Shown here: positions 34,961-43,256 of the stretch, piece after piece
Layout of the letters: each line of letters begins with the position of its first letter
How positions within the stretch are numbered: position 1 is the first letter of the stretch
Assembly (NCBI RefSeq): GCF_001905725.1
Contig: NZ_LIWB01000014.1
Span: 124,001-188,000 of the forward strand
Length of the DNA stretch: 64,000 nt
Direction of reading: 5' to 3'
Source: Streptomyces sp. CB02400
GTDB lineage: Bacteria; Actinomycetota; Actinomycetes; Streptomycetales; Streptomycetaceae
Position numbers and translations under genes: made by a program
The notes under the pieces: generated by a model
The model's input: the letters and a program-made list of their open reading frames with translations, nothing else
The model's database searches: none
What the model was told of the DNA's origin: nothing

Positions 34961-35724
34961 TCCGGATCGCCGCCGTCGGCGACATCCACATGGGGCCCGA
35001 CACCCGGGGCACGCTCCGCCCCGCGTTCGACACCCTGCCCGAGTGCGCCGACCTCCTGCTGCTGGCCGGGGACCTCACCCGGCACGGCACCGTCGAGGAG
35101 GCCGACGTGGTGGCCGACGAGATCCGGGGCCTGGGGGTTCCCGTGGTCGCCGTGCTCGGCAACCACGACCACCACGACGACCGGCAGGACGAGGTCACGG
35201 CCGTCCTGCGGGACGCCGGCGCCCATGTCCTGGAGGGGGAGTCGGCGGTCGTACGGGCCGGTGACGCGCGCGTCGGGGTGGCCGGCACCAAGGGGTTCGG
35301 CGGCGGGTTCGTCGGGGCGAGCGCCGGGGAGTTCGGCGAGCCGGTGATGAAGGAGTTCGTGCGCCTCTCCCGCCGGTGCGCCGACGGCCTGCGGGCCTCG
35401 CTGGAGAAGCTGGGCCAGGAGGGCTGCGACGTCCGGATCGCCCTCACCCACTACTCCCCCGTGCCGGAGACCCTGGCCGGGGAGCCGCTGGAGATCTACC
35501 CGTTCCTGGGCAGCTATCTGCTGGCCGAGGCGATCGACACGGCCGGCGCCGATCTCGCCGTGCACGGGCACGCGCACGCCGGCAGTGAGCACGGCATGAC
35601 GACGGGGGGCGTGAAGGTGCGCAACGTCGCCCAGCCGGTCATCGGCCGCGCCTTCCACGTCTACCACCTGCCGGTCCGCGACCGCGTGGGCGCCGGCACC
35701 GGCACGGGGGCGGCCACCGTCTGA
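34957..35724 (+). CDS. Calcineurin-like metallophosphoesterase
   Basis: A 255-residue cytoplasmic phosphoesterase with the two-metal motif set: GDIHMG near the N-terminus, GDLTRHG, GNHDHH, THYSP and a final GHAHAG. The start ATG 34957 overlaps the BON stop. It is the last gene of the operon and is followed by a good intrinsic terminator. Substrate unknown; coupling to a nucleotidyltransferase suggests opposing phosphotransfer steps, which is speculation. Confidence 0.87.
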   Translation: MIRIAAVGDIHMGPDTRGTLRPAFDTLPECADLLLLAGDLTRHGTVEEADVVADEIRGLGVPVVAVLGNHDHHDDRQDEVTAVLRDAGAHVLEGESAVVRAGDARVGVAGTKGFGGGFVGASAGEFGEPVMKEFVRLSRRCADGLRASLEKLGQEGCDVRIALTHYSPVPETLAGEPLEIYPFLGSYLLAEAIDTAGADLAVHGHAHAGSEHGMTTGGVKVRNVAQPVIGRAFHVYHLPVRDRVGAGTGTGAATV

Positions 35725-35740
35725 GCCCGCCCGCCGCCCC

Positions 35741-35770
35741 AGCGCCGCCGGTCGCACCGGCGGCGCTTTT
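35741..35770 (+). terminator. Intrinsic terminator after the metallophosphoesterase
   Basis: Perfect 12-bp stem AGCGCCGCCGGT / ACCGGCGGCGCT (35741-35752, 35756-35767) with a CGC loop, followed directly by a T run. It lies 17 bp after the stop codon. Confidence 0.9.
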
Positions 35771-35991
35771 CTCTGTCCCGGGGCCGGGTCCGTACAGGTC
35801 CTCCCGTGTGAACACCCCGCAAGGCGCGCACTCTTTGCGCATTTTGTCTGCTTAACATACGGACTCCGTGTCCCGTGGTCCGCGTCGCCACACACGCGCC
35901 CGGGGCACGGCCGCGCTCGCCTGCCCGCGTCGCCGCCGGCCTGCGCCTCACGTCCCTCCTCCCCGCCCGGCTCCGTACGAGAGGACACCAG

Positions 35992-37656
35992 ATGGCGCTG
36001 TCGGGCCGTACCGGACCGTCGTCCGCGCTCGCCCTCACCCCGCACGACGCCGAACTGCGCGCCGCCGCACGGCATCCGGCCCGCCGTCGCTTCCTCACCC
36101 TCACCGCCGCGGCCGCCGCCCTCGCCTTCACCACCAACCTCCCCGCGCGCGGCGCCTTCGCCGCGCCCCGGCTCGACGCGGCCCGCGTCACCGAGGACCC
36201 GTTCACGCTCGGCGTCGCCTCCGGGGACCCGCTGCCCGACTCGGTGCTCATCTGGACCCGGCTGGCCCCGGCCCCCTTCGAACCGGACGGAGGTCTCGGT
36301 CAGCAGCGGGTGGAGGTCTCCTGGGAAGTGGCGCTCGACGAGTCCTTCGTCCTGGTCGTGCGGCGGGGCACCGCCCTCGCCCACCCCGAGTACGCGCACA
36401 GCGTGCGCGTCGACGTGAAGGGCCTGGAACCGGGCGGCCACTACTACTACCGGTTCCGTACGGGCACCTGGATCAGCCCCACCGGCCGCACCCGTACCGC
36501 TCCCCCGGCCGGCGCCGGCACCGCGGGCCTGAGACTGGCGGCGGTCGCCTGCCAGGCGTACCACGACGGCTACTACACGGTGCACCGGCACCTAGCGCAG
36601 GAGGACGTCGACGTGGTGTTCCACCTCGGCGACTACCTGTACGAGTACGCCGTGAACTCCGCGGGCGGCGCCCGCGGTTACACCGACGTCGTGCTGCCGT
36701 CCGTGTTCAACCGCGAGACGACGACCCTGGCGGACTACCGGATGCGCTACGCGCTCTACAAGGGCGACCCCGACCTGCGGGCCGCGCACGCCGCCCACCC
36801 GTTCGTCGTCACCTGGGACGACCACGAGACCGAGAACAACTACGCGGCCGACGCCGACGAGAACGGCAGCGACCCGGCGCTGTTCCTGGCCCGCCGCGCC
36901 GCCGCCTACCGCGCCTACTGGGAGAACCAGCCGCTGCGCGCCGACCAGCTCCCCGAGGGCCCCGACGCCCAGCTGTTCCGCCGGCTGCACTGGGGCACCC
37001 TCGCCCAGTTCGACATCCTCGACACCCGCCAGTACCGCTCCGACCAGGCCTACGACGACACCCCGCACGTGCCCGGACCCGAGTCGGACGACCCGGCGCG
37101 CACCCTCACCGGGGACGCCCAGGAGCGCTGGCTGCTCGACGGGTGGGGCGCGTCGACGGCGCTGTGGAACGTGATGCCCCAGCAGGTGTGCTTCTCCCAG
37201 CGCAAGCTGGACCTGAACGCCGAGGCGAAGGTCTCCATGGACGCCTGGGACGGCTACCGCGCGAGCCGCGGCCGTCTGGTCGCGGGCGCGAAGGCGGCCG
37301 GTGTCGACAACTGGCTGGTCCTCACCGGTGACGTCCATGTCGCGTACGCCTTCGACATCAAGGACGACTTCGACGACCCCGGCTCCGCCACTCTGGGCAC
37401 GGAGCTGACCTGCACCTCCGTCGCCAGCGGCCGCGACGGCGCGGAGCACCCGGCCAACTGGGACACCTACCTGCGGGCCAATCCGCACCTGAGGTTCTAC
37501 GACGGCCGGCGCGGCTATGTGCGCGTCGAGCTGGGCCGGGAGAACGCGCGGGCCGATTTCCGTGTCGTGCCGGTCGTGACGACGCCGGGCGCCGCCGTCT
37601 CCACGGCCGCCTCCTTCGTCACCGAGGCGGGCTCGCCGGGTCTGACGCCGGTGTGA
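35992..37656 (+). CDS. phoD: PhoD-family alkaline phosphatase, Tat-exported
   Basis: A 554-residue secreted phosphatase/phosphodiesterase. The twin-arginine signal is ARRRFLTLTAAAAALAF near residues ~28-45, preceded by a long n-region. The mature protein has the PhoD core: FTLGVASGDP, VIWTRLAP, FHLGDYLYEY, VTWDDHETENNY and LTGDVHVAY, which carry the metal ligands. ATG 35992 has GAGAGGA upstream; the frame is open to 35875. PhoD enzymes are normally induced by phosphate limitation through PhoP, and one PHO-box-like 11-mer is near 35804-35814 but no clear tandem pair. Confidence 0.9.
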   Translation: MALSGRTGPSSALALTPHDAELRAAARHPARRRFLTLTAAAAALAFTTNLPARGAFAAPRLDAARVTEDPFTLGVASGDPLPDSVLIWTRLAPAPFEPDGGLGQQRVEVSWEVALDESFVLVVRRGTALAHPEYAHSVRVDVKGLEPGGHYYYRFRTGTWISPTGRTRTAPPAGAGTAGLRLAAVACQAYHDGYYTVHRHLAQEDVDVVFHLGDYLYEYAVNSAGGARGYTDVVLPSVFNRETTTLADYRMRYALYKGDPDLRAAHAAHPFVVTWDDHETENNYAADADENGSDPALFLARRAAAYRAYWENQPLRADQLPEGPDAQLFRRLHWGTLAQFDILDTRQYRSDQAYDDTPHVPGPESDDPARTLTGDAQERWLLDGWGASTALWNVMPQQVCFSQRKLDLNAEAKVSMDAWDGYRASRGRLVAGAKAAGVDNWLVLTGDVHVAYAFDIKDDFDDPGSATLGTELTCTSVASGRDGAEHPANWDTYLRANPHLRFYDGRRGYVRVELGRENARADFRVVPVVTTPGAAVSTAASFVTEAGSPGLTPV

Positions 37657-37813
37657 CCCGTCCGGGTGACCGCCGGGGCGCGCCGGTACTGCACCCGGGT
37701 CCGTTCGGGTCACCGACGCGGTGAATCCGGCGTGTCCTGACATCGTGCCGGGCGTCACGGGCAAGGTCTGAGTCGCCTCCGCAGCTTCGCCACCATTGAA
37801 GGAGACGTACCGA

Positions 37814-39184
37814 ATGGTCCTCAGACACGCCCGGGCCGCGCGCCGGTCGGCGTTCACGGCGCTCGGCGCCCTCGTCCTCGCCGGACTCCCTTACGCCGCC
37901 GCGGCCGATGCCACGCCCGCGGCGGGGCCGACGCCCGGCGCCGCCCAGACCCTGGGCGCCGACCGGCCGTCGCCCCATCTGCTCGCCGCCCTCCGGCGCG
38001 ACCTGAAGCTGGACGAGGCCCAGGCCTCCGAACGGCTGGTCAACGAGGCCGAGGCGGGTTCCCGGGCGGGCCGGCTGCGCAACGCGCTCGGCGACCGGTT
38101 CGCCGGTGCCTGGGTGCGCGGCAAGACGGCCGAGCAGCTCACGGTCGCGACCACCGACGCCAAGGACGTACCGGCCATCGAGGCCGAGGGCGCCACGGCC
38201 AAGGTGGTCCAGCGGACGCTGGCCGGCCTGGAGGCGGCCAAGGCGAAGCTGGACGCGGCGGCCGAGCGCGTCAACACCCTCGACACGCCCGTCTGGTACG
38301 TCGACGTACCGGAGAACCGGATCATGGTGCAGGCGACGAGTCAGGAGGCCGGCAACGCCTTCGTCAAGGCCGCGGGGCTCGAAGGCGCGGACGTCGGCAT
38401 CCGGATGACGACGGTACGGCCGCGCCTGCTGCAGGACATCACCGGCGGCGACGCCTTCTACATCAACGACTCCGCGCGCTGCTCGGTCGGCTTCTCCGTG
38501 ACCCGGGGCGAGCAGCCGGGCTTCGTCACCGCCGGTCACTGCGGCAGGGCCGGCGCGACCACGACCGGGTACGACCGCACCGCGCAGGGCGTCTTCCAGG
38601 CCTCCGTCTTCCCCGGCGAGGACATGGCGTGGGTGGCGACCGACGACCAGTGGACGCCCACGCCCGACGTCAAGGCGCAGGACGGCCAGGAGGTGCAGGT
38701 CACCGGTTCGGCGCAGGCGCTCGTCGGGGCGTCGGTGTGCCGTTCCGGCTCGACCACCGGATGGCACTGCGGGACCATCGAGCAGCACGACACCAGCGTC
38801 AGCTACCCCGAGGGCACGGTCGACGGGCTGACCCGGACGACGGTGTGCGCCGAGCCGGGCGACTCCGGCGGGCCGTACGTCGCGGGCGCGCAGGCGCAGG
38901 GCGTCACCTCCGGCGGTTCCGGTGACTGCACGAGCGGCGGTACGACGTTCTACCAGCCGGTCAACCCGATCCTCGGCGACTTCGGGCTCACCCTGACCAC
39001 CGCCGCCGCGCAGACGGCGCCGGACCAGCAGGAGGGCGGCGCCGGGGCGTGGACCGCGGGCCGGGTCTACGAGGTGGGCGCCACGGTGACCCGTGACGGT
39101 GTGACGTACCAGTGCCTGCAGACCCACCAGGCGCAGGGCGCGTGGGCGCCCGCCGGCACTCCGGCGCTGTGGCAGCGGCTGTGA
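37814..39184 (+). CDS. Streptogrisin C-like secreted serine protease with chitin-binding module
   Basis: A 456-residue preproenzyme. A signal peptide (to about residue 37) is followed by an alpha-lytic-type propeptide, then a chymotrypsin-like S1E domain starting near DITGGDAFYIN. The triad is His242 (TAGHCG), Asp270 (EDMAW) and Ser351 (GDSGGP). A linker leads to a C-terminal ~48-residue CBM5/12-type module (AWTAGRVYEVGATVTRDG and final LWQRL). This order matches streptogrisin C. ATG 37814 has AAGGAG eight bases upstream. Confidence 0.92.
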   Translation: MVLRHARAARRSAFTALGALVLAGLPYAAAADATPAAGPTPGAAQTLGADRPSPHLLAALRRDLKLDEAQASERLVNEAEAGSRAGRLRNALGDRFAGAWVRGKTAEQLTVATTDAKDVPAIEAEGATAKVVQRTLAGLEAAKAKLDAAAERVNTLDTPVWYVDVPENRIMVQATSQEAGNAFVKAAGLEGADVGIRMTTVRPRLLQDITGGDAFYINDSARCSVGFSVTRGEQPGFVTAGHCGRAGATTTGYDRTAQGVFQASVFPGEDMAWVATDDQWTPTPDVKAQDGQEVQVTGSAQALVGASVCRSGSTTGWHCGTIEQHDTSVSYPEGTVDGLTRTTVCAEPGDSGGPYVAGAQAQGVTSGGSGDCTSGGTTFYQPVNPILGDFGLTLTTAAAQTAPDQQEGGAGAWTAGRVYEVGATVTRDGVTYQCLQTHQAQGAWAPAGTPALWQRL

Positions 39185-39196
39185 CGGCGTGACCGT

Positions 39197-39235
39197 ACGG
39201 CGCCGGCGTCGGCCCCGTGCCGGCGCCGGCGCCGT
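39197..39235. terminator. Hairpin between convergent protease and hydrolase genes
   Basis: Perfect 12-bp inverted repeat ACGGCGCCGGCG (39197-39208) and its complement (39224-39235), then TTT. It lies between convergent stops and may act on both strands. Confidence 0.65.
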
Positions 39236-39250
39236 TTCCGGGCGCGGCCG

Positions 39251-40342
39251 TCACCGCTCCGCTTCCGCGAGCAGGGCGTACGCCGTGGCCACGAACGGGT
39301 CGCGGACGCGGAAGCGGCGGGTGCAGACCGCGGCCAGGGCGGTTCCGGTGTCGGGCCGGAAGCCGAGGAAGGCCTGCTGGCCGGGGGTGGCCCCGCTGTG
39401 GAAGTACAGGGGACCGCCGTCCGTCGGGTGCCGGAACCAGGTGACGGTGTGCGCATGCCGGTGCCCGAGTCCGCGGCGGAGCACGGGGGTGCGTACGGCG
39501 TGCAGCGCGCCGGCGAGGCCGGGGGCGCGGGCCGGGTCGAGATGGGCCTCGAGGTAGGTGAGCAGGTCGTGCGGGGTGGCCCGGAGGGCGCCGGCCGCCT
39601 GGAAGCCGCCCGCGTCGAAGGCGGAGACGGTCGTCTCGCCGTCCTTGCCGTGCCCGGTGGCGTCGGGTCCGCCGGGGTCCGCCCGCAGGGCCGTGTCGCC
39701 GAGACCGAGGGGGCCGAGCAGCTGACCGGCGATCAGGTCCGGCCACGGGGTGCCGGTGGCGGCGGCCAGGGCGTGGCCGAGCACGGCGACACCGAAGTTG
39801 GAGTAGCGCCAGCGGGTGCCGGGCCGGTGCCGGGGGCGGTGGCGCAGGAAGGCGTCGACGACGCGCGCGTCGGGGTAGCGGGCGTAGGGGTTGGTGCGCC
39901 AGGTGGGCAGGGCGCGGGCGTAGAAGTCGGCCGGGAGGCGGGGCAGTCCGGAGGTGTGGGTGATCAGGTGGACGAGCGTCGCCGGCGCCGGTCCGGCGGC
40001 CCGGCCGCCGTCCAGCAGGGTGCGGGCCGCCTCGCCGCCGGAGAGCCGGCCGCTGTGCATCAGGTGGGCCAGCAGCAGTCCGGTGAACGTCTTGGAGGCC
40101 GAGCCGATCTCGTAGCGGAGGGTGTCGCGCGGGTGCTTCGGAGGCGGGGCGGTGCCGCCGGTGCGTACGGTGCGGCGGCCGTGCCGGGACACGGCGAAGA
40201 CGGTGTCGGGCGCGTCGGCCGCGGCGACGGCGTCGCCGAGTCGCTCGTACAGGCGCTCGTCGGCGCGGGGCTCCGTCCGGTGGGCGGGGATCCCGTCGTC
40301 GGGCGGGAGGCCCGGCCAGGGCGTGCGGTACGTCGTCGTCAT
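39251..40342 (-). CDS. Serine hydrolase, class C beta-lactamase fold
   Basis: A 363-residue member of the beta-lactamase/penicillin-binding serine hydrolase superfamily. The catalytic SxxK is S81-A-S-K84, the Tyr-x-Asn motif is Y180-S-N182 and the third motif is HSG in YFHSGATPG. No signal peptide is visible, so it is probably cytoplasmic, which argues against a wall or antibiotic-resistance role. Its ATG overlaps the stop of the second DUF6895-like gene (ATGA). It is the last gene of the putative peptide operon, where an esterase, peptidase or acyl-transfer role would be possible. Confidence 0.85.
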   Translation of the reverse strand: MTTTYRTPWPGLPPDDGIPAHRTEPRADERLYERLGDAVAAADAPDTVFAVSRHGRRTVRTGGTAPPPKHPRDTLRYEIGSASKTFTGLLLAHLMHSGRLSGGEAARTLLDGGRAAGPAPATLVHLITHTSGLPRLPADFYARALPTWRTNPYARYPDARVVDAFLRHRPRHRPGTRWRYSNFGVAVLGHALAAATGTPWPDLIAGQLLGPLGLGDTALRADPGGPDATGHGKDGETTVSAFDAGGFQAAGALRATPHDLLTYLEAHLDPARAPGLAGALHAVRTPVLRRGLGHRHAHTVTWFRHPTDGGPLYFHSGATPGQQAFLGFRPDTGTALAAVCTRRFRVRDPFVATAYALLAEAER

Positions 40343-41256
40343 GAGGCGCGGGCCAGTTCGGTGAGGGCGCGGGAGGTGGCCAGGACGGAGGCGAAGGCGG
40401 CGACCAGCGTCGAGTGGTAGACGATGTCGAACACCTCCTGTTCGTCGCCCTCGGGCATCGTCCGGATCGCGGGCATGGCGCCGTCCGGCCGCTGGGCGGC
40501 GGCGAAGGCCCGCCAGGCGGGCTCGTCCAGGGTGGGGCGGGGCAGGCAGGCGTCGACCACGAGGAGTTCGCCGAGCAGGTCCCAGCGTTCGAGGTCCAGC
40601 CAGTCGTCGATCCAGGCGGGCAGCCAGGTGGTGAGGTAGCCGACGAGGTCCGGGGGCAGTCCGTCGGGGTTCTCCCCCCAGTCCGTCAGGTGGAACACGC
40701 AGTGGGTGATGTCGTAGGCGATGTGGCCCTCGACGGTCCAGGGTTCGGGGGTGCGGGCCAGCCAGGTGGGGCGCAGCGCCTCGGGTTCCGGGGGCCTGGG
40801 GGTGAGTCCGAAGCGGCGCTGGAACGCGGAGAGGGCGAGCCGCCGGGTGGGAGGCGTCTCGTAGGCCTGCCAGCTGTCGAGGCGGTGGTTGAGTGCGACG
40901 GCGCGTTCCAACTCGAGCTGGCTGTAGCCGAGTTCACGGAACGGCAGGTACACCTCGAACGGGATGGGGGAGATCGGTTCGGTGCGCTGTCCGCGCACCA
41001 GCATGGTGCCTCCGTCCAGGGTGTCGCGCCAGGCGTGGTCGAGGAGTTGCCGGGCGAGCCGCGCCTGGCGGGAGCCCGCGACGCCCTCACGGAACAGCAC
41101 CTTGCAGATCAGGGCGAGTTCGCCGACGGGTTTGAAGCGCTCCAGGAATCCCACTTCCGGGTCGGCGTCGGGCTCCAGCCGGAAGCCGTCGCGGTGGGCC
41201 CAGAGCCATTCCAGGGCGCCGACTCCGACGGTGTGGATCAGGCGGGTGTCGGTCAT
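40339..41256 (-). CDS. DUF6895-like protein, paralogue 2
   Basis: A 305-residue soluble, mainly helical protein. It is clearly related to the next gene: both share W-x-A-H-R near the start, KPxGELA, CVFHLTDWG / VVFHLTDWG, DGLPPDL-GYL, WDLLGELL and a C-terminal YHSTL-AAFA-VL. The family name DUF6895 is recalled, not searched. The histidines in H-x-V-F-H-L and YHST are the best candidate functional residues. Both ends overlap neighbours by 4 bp (ATGA), so it is made in step with them. Confidence 0.72.
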   Translation of the reverse strand: MTDTRLIHTVGVGALEWLWAHRDGFRLEPDADPEVGFLERFKPVGELALICKVLFREGVAGSRQARLARQLLDHAWRDTLDGGTMLVRGQRTEPISPIPFEVYLPFRELGYSQLELERAVALNHRLDSWQAYETPPTRRLALSAFQRRFGLTPRPPEPEALRPTWLARTPEPWTVEGHIAYDITHCVFHLTDWGENPDGLPPDLVGYLTTWLPAWIDDWLDLERWDLLGELLVVDACLPRPTLDEPAWRAFAAAQRPDGAMPAIRTMPEGDEQEVFDIVYHSTLVAAFASVLATSRALTELARAS

Positions 41257-42227
41257 GCCGGGGCTCCTTGCCGGCCGCGCCGCGTTCCGGTGCCGGAGGG
41301 TGCGCCGGCCGGGCGTGCAGTGGTGAGTACGGCCGCGAAGGCGGCCAGGAGGGTGGAGTGGTAGTGGGTGGCGAAGTACCGGCCGGGGTCGCGGGTTTCG
41401 CCGTCCCCGGTGTCGCGGCCCTCTTCGCGGATCGCGCCCGAGGGGTCCCGCGCCGCCCCCAGGCGTTGCCAGGCGTCCGGCGGGACGACGTCGTCGAGGG
41501 GGTGGGGCAGGGTCGCGGCCACGGCCAGCAACTCGCTGCTCAGGTCCCACATCCCGGCGTCCAGGCAGGTGTCCAGCCAGGACGGCAGCCAGTCGGCCAG
41601 ATAGCCGGCTAGGTCCGGCGGCAGACCGTCGTCGGCGCGTCCCCAGTCGGTGAGGTGGAAGACGACGTGGGTGAGGGCGTATCCGGCGGCGCGTTCGAAG
41701 GTCCAGGGTTCGGGCAGTCCGCCGAGCCAGGTGTGCGGCAGCAGGGCCGGGGCCTGTCCGGGCCGGTGGATGCCGCAGCGCTCCTCGGCCTTCAGGACGC
41801 CGAGACGCCGGGTCGGGTCCTGCTCGGTGAGCCGCCAGCCCCGGGTGCGGGCGGCCACGGCGGCGGCCTCCTCGTAGGCGGGGTGGCGGAACCCCGCCGA
41901 GGCGAAGGCCGCGTACACCTCCAACGGGTAGGTGGCGAACGGCTCAAGACGTTGCAGCAGCGAGAACATCTCGCCCTCGCGCGTCTGCTGCCAGGCGAAC
42001 TCCAGCAGCGCGCCCGCCCGGGCGTGCAGCGGGTCGGCGGGGGCGGTGCGGTGGATCACGGTCGCGCAGACCCGGGCGAGTTCGCCGAGCGGCTTCCAGG
42101 TGCCGTCGACCCGGCCGTCGACGGCCAGCGCGTCCTCGCTGAGTGCGAAGCGGGCACGGTGGGCGGTCATCCAGGTGAGGGCGTCCTCGGCGATCCGTCG
42201 GATGTCCCGGGCGCCGGGCGCGGTCAC
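41253..42227 (-). CDS. DUF6895-like protein, paralogue 1
   Basis: A 324-residue relative of the downstream gene product with the same HVVFHLTDWG, DGLPPDLAGYL and YHSTLLAAFAAVL blocks. The two differ in spacing and in the middle third, so the duplication is old. No signal peptide or membrane segment. The GTG at 42227 overlaps the upstream stop (GTGA). Function unknown; it sits between an unknown protein and its own paralogue in the putative peptide operon. Confidence 0.72.
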   Translation of the reverse strand: MTAPGARDIRRIAEDALTWMTAHRARFALSEDALAVDGRVDGTWKPLGELARVCATVIHRTAPADPLHARAGALLEFAWQQTREGEMFSLLQRLEPFATYPLEVYAAFASAGFRHPAYEEAAAVAARTRGWRLTEQDPTRRLGVLKAEERCGIHRPGQAPALLPHTWLGGLPEPWTFERAAGYALTHVVFHLTDWGRADDGLPPDLAGYLADWLPSWLDTCLDAGMWDLSSELLAVAATLPHPLDDVVPPDAWQRLGAARDPSGAIREEGRDTGDGETRDPGRYFATHYHSTLLAAFAAVLTTARPAGAPSGTGTRRGRQGAPA

Positions 42228-42919
42228 ACGCGCGCTCCGGTCCGCGTCAGCCGCGCCGCCTGGACGTGGAGGACGACCTGCGGGTCCTGCCCGCCCATCA
42301 ACTCCACGAAGTCCAGGCCGGATTCGAGGCCGAGGGTGCCCGGAACGCCGGGCAGCAGGGTCAGCCAGCGGCCGGCTCCGGCCGCCTGCCGCCAGTCCCG
42401 GCGGCGCACCGCCCGGACGAATCCGCGGGCCACGTCGACGGGGCGGCGCACGGCCGCGCGGCTCACCGCGCAGTCCTCACCGGGCAGGGCGAGCGGGGCC
42501 AGTACGGCAAGTTGATGGGTGAGGGACTGCCAACCCGCCTCGTCGAGCCAACCGGTACCCGGCTCGTCCGGCGGCCCGGAGGAGAAGGAGGGGTCGATCC
42601 GCCGCAGCGTGCGTGCCATGCCCCAGTGGCTCCAGCGGACGGTGGGCGCGGCGTCCGCGCGGGGCGGGTGCGCCTCGACCGCCTTGCGGAACACGGCCAC
42701 TTCCGCCGGGTCGGGCGGGACGCCCAGCAGAAGGCTCGGCAGCATCGCGTCCGCGCCCAGTACCCGTACGGCGGCGAGCGCGAGATCTCCCGCCTCCCCA
42801 TCGGTCCACGCCGGGAGGACCGCGCGGGTGTGGCCCCCGCCCCGAAGGGCGGAGACCACACCGGAGGCGAGGTCCTGCACCGCGGCCTGCAAGCGGGTCG
42901 AAGTGCCTGACTGCTCCAT
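42224..42919 (-). CDS. Unknown protein in the putative peptide operon (231 aa)
   Basis: I do not recognise this 231-residue protein. It is soluble and helical, and has the segments TVRWSHWGMARTLRRIDPSF, LTHQLAVLAPLALPGEDCAVS and FVELMGGQDPQVVLHVQAA. ATG 42919 lies 24 bp after the stop of the small peptide gene. The stop overlaps the start of the first DUF6895-like gene. It has no obvious catalytic signature. Confidence 0.68.
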   Translation of the reverse strand: MEQSGTSTRLQAAVQDLASGVVSALRGGGHTRAVLPAWTDGEAGDLALAAVRVLGADAMLPSLLLGVPPDPAEVAVFRKAVEAHPPRADAAPTVRWSHWGMARTLRRIDPSFSSGPPDEPGTGWLDEAGWQSLTHQLAVLAPLALPGEDCAVSRAAVRRPVDVARGFVRAVRRRDWRQAAGAGRWLTLLPGVPGTLGLESGLDFVELMGGQDPQVVLHVQAARLTRTGARV

Positions 42920-42943
42920 ATCATCTGCTCCCGTCGATCCCGT

Positions 42944-43132
42944 TCAGCCCTTCTTCGGGCGCGGGGTCGGCGGCGACAGCAGAGCCGCGCCTCCGCCGGC
43001 GACGATGGCCAGCGCGGCGCACTCACGGCTGTCGCGGTACACACCGTCGGTCTCGGCCGGGTCGAGTGCCGCCTCGATGTCGGTGCTCTGGATTCCGGTG
43101 AGTTCCTCGGTGACCTTCTCGTCGGGACGCAT
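42944..43132 (-). CDS. Small precursor-like peptide (62 aa)
   Basis: A 62-residue peptide too short to stand out on length, but it has an excellent ribosome site (AAGGAGATG) seven bases before ATG 43132. Residues ~1-35 are acidic (DEK, EE, ALDPAETDG), then comes YRDSREC with its single cysteine at ~38, a hydrophobic ALAIVAGGGAALL stretch and a basic PPTPRPKKG tail. Acidic leader plus hydrophobic core, followed closely by translationally coupled genes, is the layout of a ribosomally made, modified peptide precursor. It might instead be a small membrane-associated protein. The upstream ~120 bp is relatively AT-rich and may hold the operon promoter. Confidence 0.6.
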   Translation of the reverse strand: MRPDEKVTEELTGIQSTDIEAALDPAETDGVYRDSRECAALAIVAGGGAALLSPPTPRPKKG

Positions 43133-43256
43133 GACACCATCTCCTTGAGGTGGAGCGAGTACCTTCCCCTCCAGACTCACCCATACCGGACAATTCACGC
43201 CACTTTTCCCGGACTTGCTTTTCGTCACTTCTTCAACGGGCCGGGGCGTACGGGCA

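Noticed and set aside
35804..35814. PHO-box-like 11-mer (GTTCACACGGG on the minus strand) upstream of phoD
   Set aside because: PhoP sites need at least two tandem 11-bp units; the neighbouring 11-mers do not fit, and this one has a mismatch. Not annotated as an operator.
39251..40342. Beta-lactam resistance gene
   Set aside because: No signal peptide, and it is translationally coupled to unknown cytoplasmic genes; the beta-lactamase fold covers many esterases and peptidases.
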